From: Branchiostoma floridae
Taxonomy: Eukaryota; Chordata; Leptocardii; Amphioxiformes; Branchiostomatidae
Assembly: GCF_000003815.2 (NCBI RefSeq)
Contig: NC_049980.1
Location: 291,311 to 355,310, forward strand
Direction: 5' to 3'
Length of the DNA: 64,000 bases
The translations under genes were made by a program, and so were the position numbers. This document shows positions 1 to 10,347 of the stretch, piece by piece (within the stretch, counting starts at the first letter, position 1; every line of letters starts with the position of its first letter). The notes beneath the pieces were generated by a model. The model was not told the DNA's origin. It saw only the letters and a list, made by a program, of their open reading frames with translations, and ran no database searches.

Positions 1-724
1 CGATATCTACAGCAAAAGGTCAAAGCCCGTTAACATAGGGGATATAGTCACACGCATAGAAAACAAGTACACTGACCTGAGCTATCATTTCTGGAACCGT
101 AAGTAGGGTTGACGTTCAGCTGGTCACGAACATCTTGAGCATCTACTTGTCGGCCTCCCCACCAAGTGACCCTCGGTTCTCGGTCAGGGTGTCCATCTGG
201 CCCGCCGATACCGGGGTCATCCTTTCGGTCTCCTCGACCTCGGGGATTTCGACCGGGATTGTCCTGAGTACGCTGCGCCATGGCGGCTAGACGTATCGAA
301 TGACTTTCCGCTCTACGAAATCCTTCAATTATAGTCTGGCTTGGGGTGTTTTGAGTTTAGAAATCGTGATTTAATATGCACTATTGTTCATTATGTATGA
401 AGACGGTTCTAAGATCTTGGCTGCAGTATATAATGTGTTGCATAATGACATGTAATAACCAATGTTGTTTACTACATTTGGGGAGGGTCTTTAAATCTTG
501 TCGGGCATTACTTTTGTGTTGGCGTGAAAACAAGGCAGTATTGCAAAAAATAGTTTTCAACTCAAGTTTTAATCGAAGTTAAAGAAAGAAATGGCAACTA
601 TTGTTATTGACAACATCGATTAAAAAAGGAATCTAAATACGTATAAAAACTGGAGCAACTATATTGAGTACTGATTGTACAAATGGACGTTGCAACAAAC
701 CGGGTGAAGATGAAAAGAAAAGTC
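1..724. repeat. Duplicated 5' end of the lectin-receptor gene (paralogous to about 20975-21650)
   Basis: The first ~720 bases align by eye, in the same orientation, with about 20975-21650, covering the downstream intron, the first coding exon, the 5' flank and upstream DNA. Shared landmarks include the string AATCGTGATTTAATATGCAC after each start codon region. Similarity fades near 724, which corresponds to the point where a retroelement fragment begins in the other copy. This is a segmental duplication, not a dispersed repeat, because it contains an open coding exon. Confidence 0.8.
77..281 (-). CDS. First coding exon of a second lectin/coiled-coil receptor gene (partial, runs off the left edge)
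   Basis: This is a 205-nt exon encoding 68 residues beginning MAQRTQDNPGRNPRG and ending in NPTYGSRNDSS, closed by a GT donor (TCAG|GTCAGT) in phase 1. It is a close paralogue of the exon at 21065-21263: same start, same WWGGRQVDA core, same phase and same near-ideal start context GCCGCCATGG. The segment is hydrophilic, rich in Asp, Gly, Arg and Pro, with no signal peptide, which fits the cytoplasmic tail of a type II membrane protein. Differences include a two-residue length change but no stop or frameshift, so this copy is probably still expressed. The rest of the gene lies outside the window to the left. Confidence 0.75.
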
Positions 725-831
725 TTCCCAAATAACACAAAATTGTAGTTACTATAGTACAACTATCACTCCTGATTCATCTTAAAAAACATGGACTCAC
801 AAATGTGCACACCCCCCTCCCCACCCCACAG

Positions 832-1022
832 TTAACATCGGAGGAATGATTGGCCTGTTTATTGGAGCCAGCCTGCTGACCCTCCTGGAGGTGTGGGAGT
901 ACCTGTGGCAGCATCTGAAGGGGTTCCTCGGGAAACATAGAAAGGGGAATACTGTTTCACAAGTAAATTTAAAATCGAAGCAAGGCGTACAAGTCACATA
1001 CTTGGAGACTATATATTTGTAA
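832..1022 (+). pseudogene. Orphan last exon of an ASIC/ENaC-type channel, inverted
   Basis: After a CCACAG acceptor an open frame of 63 codons begins NIGGMIGLFIGASLLTLL and continues WEYLWQHLKGFL. This is the second transmembrane helix of the degenerin/ASIC family with the GAS selectivity-filter triplet. It closely resembles the last exons at 22822-23015 and 23052-23191 but lies on the opposite strand relative to the neighbouring first exon of the lectin gene. No other channel exon fits in the 550 bases between that first exon and this one, so it looks like a stranded exon carried by a rearranged duplication. The frame is intact to a TAA at 1020-1022, so recruitment as an exon of another transcript cannot be excluded. 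Confidence 0.7.
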
Positions 1023-2684
1023 ACTTGCCGTATCTATTAAATTGTATCTTAAAGTATATATATCGATGTATAAATGAGTTTAGCTTTGTAAGTATTTTTC
1101 TTACTTTTACGTTTGGCTGTTCTTTGACTAATGATTTATATGTAAAGCTTTATGGCCCTTCCATTTTGTTGCGTTCTTATAAAAGAGAGGTCGAAGGTCA
1201 CCAAGATGGCTGCATAATAGCATGAATGTTTGCTGTTTCAATCCGTAAGACTGTATTATCTGGTGTGCCAAATTATGTTGGGCAGCACAGATTAAATGCC
1301 ATCCTCCATATGAGAGTAAGTATCAGATAACGAGGTCAATTTTAGTCATATTTTTTGTTTAAGGGACCTAATCTTTACCTCAAACTTTACGCCAGGCAAA
1401 CATTCAGTTCAACTCCAGCACACAAATACATTCTTTTACTTCATTTTATTTACGTTCTTTACAACGTTACATACCAGCCTGCTGTTGATACACAATTTTT
1501 CCAAGTTTTGTAACATTTTCAGTTAAAACACTTGAAGCCATTCTTTCAGGCATTCCGCATACGTATAACGGGAGGGGTCCAAAGTCCGGTAGGATTTTAA
1601 AATCATTTTTGCGGAGATATGCATAAGTCTCTGCACATAATAAGTGCAACTTGTTATGGACTAAACCTTGTTGTAAATAACTGAAAAGTCAGAGTATGTG
1701 TCCAAGTTGGTAAGCCCCAACAGATAACGATTGAAAAAAGTACACAAGTTTGATGCCTTCCGTGCATGCTGACGAGCGAACATATCGAGAACATGGCCCG
1801 GGAAACTATTTAATAATTCATCGTCAAATACGAAATGTAAAAAGATACCACCACAGATGAGAAGGCTATCTATAAAACTTCCTAAATAAGCACAGCTATG
1901 CCGTGTCTTTGCTTTTATAGTTGGATAATCGGAGCTAAATTATGCCGCATGTTCACGGCCCTGTCAACCTATGAAGGAAGCCGAGCGATGCTCAACACGA
2001 TGGAGTTAGTCAACCCGTCAGTAGAGTACCAATCATTCAAGAAAATCGATCCCTACCGACTAAAGAAATCCTGTAGTCATTTCTGCTGTTAAGACGAGGT
2101 TAAAGCAGGAAATACAGAAGCCGAAAGTGAAAAAGTGTAATCGCAGGATGACGTCAACAATGTGCCGCCATTTTTCTTTTTGGCGACAGGTTGGTTTCAC
2201 CGTGAGAGGTAATCCTTGTAAGTAAACGTATTTAAATATGCATCGTAATTCAAAATATTGCATATATATGTGACAAAAAATAGTATTGCAGAAGCTTAGC
2301 GTTATTTTGCATGCATAGGATGCTTAAAGATATGCAGAGATGGATTGGTTGTTAATTTATCGGAGTTTGGACCCCCTTTTTTGTGTTAGAATGTTCCACT
2401 GAAACGCAAGTCCAAACCTGCCAAAACTTTCGCGCGCTGTCAAAGTTAAGTTCGGAATGCTGCCGTTAAAGGAAACATATGTCTGCACAGCTTAAATCAC
2501 AGTTATATGGTTGTTAACAAGATCTTAAATTGTTTTTGATGGGTTCTCAGTCAAACGTACGATGACAAAAGCCATGCGCATTCACTTAGAACAGTTACCG
2601 GTCATTGGATCCCCCCGTTAGTGCATCAATATTGTTATAAGAATGACCTTCAAAGCAAATGCAGGTTACTTCTACCACTATAGC
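1023..2684. other. No gene seen
   Basis: AT-rich DNA. The open frames here are short, lack paired splice sites in phase and have no recognisable motifs. Confidence 0.5.
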
Positions 2685-3061
2685 GGGTATTTCACTGGTC
2701 TGCGACAGTTTGCGACAGATATTCGCTAACAGGCATCAATTGGTCGCAAGTGGCAGCGAAAAGTGGCGACTAGTCGCCAACACGCGTGGCAACTGCAGAT
2801 TCCCTCAATGATGAATTTTGATTATTGTACAAGATTTGTAAATTCCAGAGGCTACTCTGGAATTTCTACTTATTTTGTATCAAATTTACGCTGTAGGTAA
2901 GGATGTGACGTTCCGCGATCCGAGCGCGGCCATTTTGTATGTCGAGGTAACGTATTTTACCCGTATGTCGCACGTCTGTGTGACCGCCAGGGGAAATTGG
3001 TGTTAAGTCTAAAAGTTGCCGCAATAATTTGTCGCCAACAAGAGCAAACCAGTGAAATCCC
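2685..3061. mobile_element. Short terminal-inverted-repeat element (MITE-like)
   Basis: The left end GGGTATTTCACTGGT is mirrored at the right end by ACCAGTGAAATCCC, and weaker complementarity (GCGACA-type strings) continues inward. It is about 377 bp long without a coding frame, so it is non-autonomous. The family and target duplication could not be decided. Confidence 0.6.
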
Positions 3062-3748
3062 TGTTTATTCCTCTAGTGTCTTCTTCACAAAAAAAGCTCT
3101 TTGGTATCTTTGGTGTTAGATTGAATATTCGAAAACTATTAAATACATATAATAAATGTATCATTGTGTCGATTGTATGTATACTTTGTACCCATGGTCT
3201 CTCTAAAAGGCTGTGATAAGTCACTGGGTAAGACACGCTGGTAAAAGTAGAATAAATGAATAAGATATGAATAAGTCTAAATCATCATCAGCACTAGTCA
3301 TCTTTCTTTGCTCATTTCTGGCTCAACCGGTAATGCCATTCTAATAAGCTACAATGTGATGTAACATGACAATGAAAATTACATTTATGTTTCTTACAGT
3401 GCAATATAATAATTTTAATAATTTTTTAATAAATAAACGAGTCTTGTACTCCCCCTTACTCCACAGAGGAATAGTTTATGCTATTGTATTAAAACCTGCC
3501 TATTGTATTAAAACTATCGTCGTCTTCAACCTTCAATTACAATAATGAGTGATAATGATCCTAATGACAAAGAATACACTCACGAAGTCTGGTCAGCATA
3601 GACATGGTCTTCATTTGTCCCCACTTCTGAGGAACGATTATCTCATACTTATTACATTCACTCAGTGCATTCACTCATATAACTTGAAGGGATGAAAAAG
3701 ATTGTTTTTACCCGTATTTTTTTTCCATCTTGCTCTTCCATTCCCCGG

Positions 3749-4720
3749 TTAACCCTACTCAGACCGGGCTTTTTTGGTCATCCCTGGACCGGGGGGGGGG
3801 GGGGGGGGCTTTTGAGGCCCTCCACTTCTAAGTCCTATAACTCTTGAACGACGCGCCGTAGGGCCACCAAATTTTTAGGACGTGATGTCGACATAATATT
3901 TGACAAGTATTTGACGTTTCACGTTTGAAGTTACGTTGACGTAAGATGACGTAATTATGACGTCATCAATTTGATTATATTGGCCGAACCCATGAAAAAA
4001 GGGTATTCTCAGAAAACTTCAAGTTATGCTACAAAAATGTAACAACAAGTGCAGATAACAGAATAATAATGTTAAGTACGACTTGCGTTGGCAATAGCAA
4101 CATCAATGACGTCAAAATGACGTCATAAAATGACGGCATGCACATCTAAGATACGAGTTGGGCTCCACCATATTATATCCACCACCTTGAATTTTCAAAA
4201 ATCCTTTTTTTGCAACAAATAATCACAAAGGGCAATGGAAATAGACTACATTCATTCATTTAGAAGGTTTTTGATGAAAAAATACCAGGTAGTTACAAAT
4301 TTTAAGGGATAATTAGCTTGTTATTCTTGATCTGGCCATACGGTCCGCCATCTTGGATTTTGGGCTGATGACGTCATCAAATTAGCATAATTTATGCATA
4401 TATAATTATGAAAGATATGCTAAATAATACAAGATTCTATTTATGTTACAAAATAGCAGTAATATGCCAAATAAATGTGAAAAATACATTGCTAGAAGCA
4501 AAAATAGTGATTTTTGGCAAAACTGCCTGTCAACAAACGGTTGCCATGGCAACACGAAAAAATGGAAAATTTGTCAATCTTCGTTAGATTGTTGCCAACA
4601 ATATTTTAGGAAAACTCACCAAATTTGGTGGCTCTAGCGTAAGCTGTTCTGGCGTTATAGGACATCGAAGTTGGCGCAGGCCTCAAATTCCCCCCCCCCC
4701 CCCGGTCTGAATAGGGTGAA
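3749..4720. mobile_element. TTAA-type non-autonomous DNA element, copy A
   Basis: The ends are inverted repeats: CCCTACTCAGACCGGG on the left and CCCGGTCTGAATAGGG on the right, flanked by TTAA and TGAA. The inside is AT-rich, carries homopolymer G and C runs next to the termini and several GACGTCAT-like strings, and encodes nothing obvious. Related copies are at about 12190-12988 (reversed) and 35690-36585. A TTAA target and CCCTA-start ends are typical of piggyBac or Kolobok superfamilies; choosing between them is not possible here. Confidence 0.7.
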
Positions 4721-5457
4721 TATTCAAGTTGAGTCATCTGTCTTTTTTTTCCGATCAATTGATCCGGAATTTCGAATAAGAGTAGAATTACCGATTCCCT
4801 CAGATGTTGTTGTTCTTTTGTATGATACATCGCTTCAAAGCGATTTTATTCATCTTTTAAAATGTTTAAACCAAAACTGTACAGTTTGCTCTCTTCTGAC
4901 CTACAAGTTAATGGCCTGAAGGTTAATCCTGGATGCCTTGGTCAATATTGAAATGACCACCTTCCCCATTTCTGCATACATAACTTCAAAATGATGTGAT
5001 TTTCTTAGGGGCACTATTTGGCTATTACATAGTCTTTTTTGACAATGCAAACATGGTATTTAAAGTGACAGCCAATAGGAGCACTGCACACACATACATG
5101 TGATGGCTCCATTGGCCACTTCGGAACAGTACAATTGAATGAAAAATGCAGTTGAATCAGGCATGTAGCTCTGACAAATCCTCCTGAACAGTGTTTATGG
5201 ACTTGTAGATACTGTAGGGGGCGCACATATTAGATAAGTCAAACTACCGACCAGCAAGTTAATTGAACATATAAACATACTATTCTTTCACGGAAACCAG
5301 CTTTGAAAAAAATCCATAATTTTCAAATTGCTGAGGATATCTTTCAAAATCAACACGTCTTGACCTGTCTTACAGAACCAACAACTATTACATAATACTA
5401 ATGACAGCTGAGAAGATCTAAATGTCTTAAAGTTATATTCAAGACGTCATAGAAACC
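4721..5457. other. No gene seen; probable 3' flank of the lectin-receptor gene
   Basis: No supported exon. The minus strand shows an AATAAA hexamer near 4845-4850, about 600 bases after the receptor stop codon, which could be its poly(A) signal. This is only a positional guess. Confidence 0.3.
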
Positions 5458-5519
5458 TTACGGGATGCAGGTGTTGATGGAGATGACCATCCGGTCAGCA
5501 ACCCCGAGGTCAGCACCTC
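5458..5519 (-). CDS. Receptor exon 14: last exon with stop codon
   Basis: After the acceptor CCTTTCAG the phase-1 frame reads GGADLGVADRMVISINTCIP and stops at TAA 5458-5460. The ADxxVxxI ending is what I would expect at the end of this domain type, and the phase agrees with exon 13. Confidence 0.72.
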
Positions 5520-8500
5520 CTGAAAGGGTAACGTTCTACAGGTCATCGATCTGGCTACAGAGTAGATGCAGATTTTGCAAAGAATTGTTCAGTATATTTA
5601 AGTACTCAATTAAAAAAATGTTTACAAGACGTACTGCTCGATAAGTACGACAATTTTCTCACTTGTCTATTCTACTCTACTCTACTCTACTCTACTCTAC
5701 TCTACTCTACTCTACTCTACTCTACTCTACTCTTCTTGACTCTATTCGACGCTATTCAACTCTATACTATTTTATTCTATTCTACACTGTTATTTTCTAT
5801 TCAACTCTACTTTATATTCTATTCTACTCAACATTAAGCTACTCTATCTTAGTCTATATTATTCTGTTCTATTCGTTTCTAATATTGCTATCCGTACAAA
5901 GTTTAAGGTACTGACCGTTAGCCCAGTTGATATAAATGGACTTTCTGGAGTACAGTATGGCTGGACCTGCGGGTACACGTTCCCACCTACACCCTGCCAG
6001 CGGTCCCGTCTCCACTACAGCCAGCCAGCCGGCGTCGTTAGCACACCCTCCGAAGTGACGGTTAATAAACCAAGATCTGTGGCAACAAAAATAATATCTA
6101 TCGATATTCCTCCCCCTCTAGTCACATATGGCACATGTTTGAGGACCCTCTCATGAAATGCAGTGTAAAGACGCTAACATATAACCAAACATTTGCCATG
6201 GTCTGCTATTTGTGGCGGGGACTTAACTCTTAACTTTGGTCTGGAGATGGTTGTTTATCTGTGGCGGGGGCTTAACTCTTAACCATGGTCTGGAGATGAA
6301 CGTTTATGAGTGACAGGGGCTTAATTCTCAACGACCGTCTGAAGAAGGTCGGGACGCAATAGTCGGTACCGTGGTGTAGAGGACGTCGGGAGGCCTTGGC
6401 CAGCTATTTTTCGCACGGGCGTAATTCATAACTATAGCATTAAGATAACTATAATGATATGCCGACAGCGGTATGGAGACGTGTGGGGGAGCCATGATGG
6501 ATCAAGGGTAACGTTATACAAACAATGGTATGGAGAGGGTTGGGAAGCAATGGTTAGTTATGTGTGACAGGTTTTGACTACTAATACGATAAACCGACCA
6601 TGGTATGAAAAGTTTGGGAAGCCATGGTTAGTTATGCGTGATAAGGATGAACTATAACGTTATACGAAACATAGCTCATGGAAAAAGTTAGGAAATCATG
6701 GTTATGTGTGACATTGGTTAGGGCATAACTTTATGCCAACCATGGTGTGGAGAAGGTTAGGACGCCATGGTTGGTTAATATGTTTAATATGGACTCCCAA
6801 ACATGTCTAAAGAATGTCGAGAAGCCATCAGTTTTTGCGTGACGGGTAGACTAACCTGCGAACTCCGGCAATGGAAAAGAAGTTTGTGTGTTCTGTCGGC
6901 AGGTCCGACCAAGGAGACGTCAGGAGGCGGTCCTTAGAGAACCAGCTGAACTTGTCACTGTTAACTCCGTCAAAGATCAACTCTCTAATCTCTGATCCTT
7001 GGAACAGAGAAACATTCACCTTGGAAAGATAAAATACATCAAGATTCAGAATCCTTTTTATCAATAGCAATTGTTTTGTTTTGTTACGATAGCTGCTGCT
7101 TGATATTTGGATATTCACCAATCTTCAGTGAATCAATACNNNNNNNNNNNNNNNNNNNNNNNNNNNNNNNNNNNNNNNNNNNNNNNNNNNNNNNNNNNNN
7201 NNNNNNNNNNNNNNNNNNNNNNNNNNNNNNNNNNNNNNNNNNNNNNNNNNNNNNNNNNNNNNNNNNNNNNNNNNNNNNNNNNNNNNNNNNNNNNNNNNNN
7301 NNNNNNNNNNNNNNNNNNNNNNNNNNNNNNNNNNNNNNNNNNNNNNNNNNNNNNNNNNNNNNNNNNNNNNNNNNNNNNNNNNNNNNNNNNNNNNNNNNNN
7401 CAGCGGTATAAAGATTCAAGGAATGAAACGTTGGTATTGTGTTTAAGATCGATTTTGCATGGCTTAACAATGTATTGCACAGGGCGCCAATTTGTTAGTT
7501 CCTCCCCAAAAGAAAATAGCCGCTACAATCGAAAATATGTAAAAAATAAAAAAAATAAAAAAACCTGAAGAAAAAAGGGGTCTGCCTAAACACCTGGAAC
7601 GACCTCGATCGGCTCTAATATGAAGTGTACACGGGACAATGACATTGTAGGGCGCCCTGGATACATTGTATTTATTCAAAAATGCAGCGCAAGTCATAAT
7701 TTTTACCATGGCCCTACCACCGCTCCACCCAACAATTTAAAAAAAGCACTTAGTATATAAGTACATGTATTATAACATTGAGTTCAATTGAATTATGAAA
7801 AATGACAATGATAGAATTGTGCTAAGCTGTAATCTATGAGCCAACAGCATTCACAGTTTTATCGTACTGTCGATTGTGGACTGAAGAAGGTAACGATAAC
7901 TTCCCCATGTAGACTCCTAATCCAACATGGCGTCCATCCATTTCTTCCATCTTGAAACCGGCGGACTAACTCCAAAAGTCTTGTAAATAATTTGGACTTT
8001 CTGCGTTACTTATAAATTAATAAATACATAAGCAATTTTTCCGGATCCAGAGTATGTACACTGCATATTCTTCTTCTTTTGTACTGACAAACCTCTAATT
8101 CTAGAGATTATCGGCAGACCCGTACTGGGGTTGTTTGAGGTCGTTTGAGGTGCTTTGGGAGACCGGGAGAAAGGGGAAGGCGGATGCGTACCCTTTTAAC
8201 CCCCAGAGTGTCCCATATGTCCACTAGCGGGCTCTTAAAGTGCCCGGTGTTGGCGTGATCGGAGCTCCAGGCCTTCACAGCCCAGTCACCAACTCCCGGC
8301 CGGATCTCAAAGACTACTTGCCAGTCGCAGGCTATGGAAAGAACCAAAGTGAAAAAAGGTCGTTAACATTTGAGAAATATCTATTTAATACCATTTCATG
8401 AAAAATCAAAGCCTAAATAAAAAATCATCATCATAAGTTCTTAGATTTTGTTCCGAGTTTATCACAGGGACGTAGAAGCACGGTCGTCGATAGGACGGGA

Positions 8501-10124
8501 GGCGATATGCGCTTTGCCCTGTTGCTCGATTTATACAAAAAGATTGAAAGGCCATACGTAGATGAATACGAAGAAGACACAATTGTTAATCCTATAGTAT
8601 AGCAGCAACCTTACTACTTGTAGTTTGTGTATGACTGCGTGTTTAGTGAATCTATAGATCATATGTAATATTTGTAAATTGGATGTAATTCAGTGCAGAA
8701 GGAACTCTGACACTGCGATTTCCCAATAAACACAATCTATCTATCCATCTATCTTACTGCTGAGCTTGAGTTGTCCTGCAATGAGTATTTCTTTTGAATA
8801 ACATATGAACTTACGCGGAGGAGAGGTTGTTGTTTCCGTTGTTGTCTGAGCTGTAGTGCTGAGCTGGCCTGCAAACAAATGTTCAAAATTATTGATGAAG
8901 TTTGCCAGATAGGCATAAAAGACTCCACACTATATAATAATCAGGAGTAATTAAGTTAATGCGCGCACGCACCTTCATGTAGCTGGCAGATGAATCCAAT
9001 TCGGACTCGGCAGTGTTTATTAACCCATGATGTAGACTTACTCCAAAAAAAATCCAGCACAGACACCGTAACCCTTTGGGTAACCAGGGTGCCAGTTGGA
9101 GTAGCCAGATGGCGTCAGGGCTTGACCGTCCTCAAATACCCCCTGACGTACCGTCCCGATCGACGTCGGTGAGTCCGAGCCAGCGACCCCACTTGATCTT
9201 TGGTGATAGACTGTCGAGGAAATTGTTGGTTACACTGTCCTTCGGCAGTGCTAACATCCCCCCGTCTGCGGCACAAGCATGCCTGGCCATATTCCAACTC
9301 CTCCTCGCCGCAAAGCTCTTGTAGCAAACTCCGTTAAAACGAACTTAGTCTGTTTTCGGACAACCAGTTAAAGAAAAAAGGTTACTAACCCGTGTGTCCT
9401 TTGCGTCACTTCTGAATCTTTCATTCTTCAACTATCTCCTTGGATTGGAACCCCTAAACACCAACACCCATGCGGTGCCAAAATTGAATATTAGGAAGCT
9501 CATGAGTATAAGCTCANNNNNNNNNNNNNNNNNNNNNNNNNNNNNNNNNNNNNNNNNNNNNNNNNNNNNNNNNNNNNNNNNNNNNNNNNNNNNNNNNNNN
9601 NNNNNNNNNNNNNNNNGCTGAATATTATTCTGCGAGGGAAGACAATTGTCAAGACGAGAATTTTTCACAAATCAGGGAAATCTCCTTTGACATATTACCC
9701 ACAAGTCGTGTCACTGCGCATGCGCACTTTAAATGTTGCACGAGCGTACACCGCTTTGTCCTGACGTGATCTGCAACAGTTGCACCAGGACATCCAGACC
9801 ACTTCATGTCAAGGACAAATGATACATTGTAAAAAGTAAGGATGTATGCCTTCTGGATGGTTTCACGATACACAAGGTTGATGAATGTTTTTAGAGACTC
9901 ACATTTTTTTTTCACCTGCAGTGTTTTTTTTAGATCTATTATGTTTCCATTTCACATTTTGGTTATGCACTTCTGATAATTTTCGAAAAAAATCCAAATA
10001 GTTGCATGTATCCATCTGTTAGTGTTTAAGCAAACGGGCCTGAAGCTTTCATATGTCACAAATATGTAATATGTGTGTGTGTGTGTTATTTGTATGTGTA
10101 TGTGTATGTGTATGTGTATGTGAA

Positions 10125-10179
<55 letters not shown>

Positions 10180-10229
10180 GTGAATGTGTATGAGTATGTG
10201 TATATGTATATGTATGTGTATTATGTATA

Positions 10230-10266
<37 letters not shown>

Positions 10267-10316
10267 GTGAATGTGTATGAGTATGTGTATATGTATATGT
10301 ATGTGTATTATGTATA

Positions 10317-10347
<31 letters not shown>

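Noticed and set aside
5869-5915. Receptor ending at TAG 5869-5871 by reading through exon 13
   Set aside because: A good donor precedes it, and the phase-1 exon at 5519-5458 completes the domain pattern. Kept only as a possible intron-retention end.
7076-7568. Frames crossing the N gap
   Set aside because: Open only because N cannot encode a stop.
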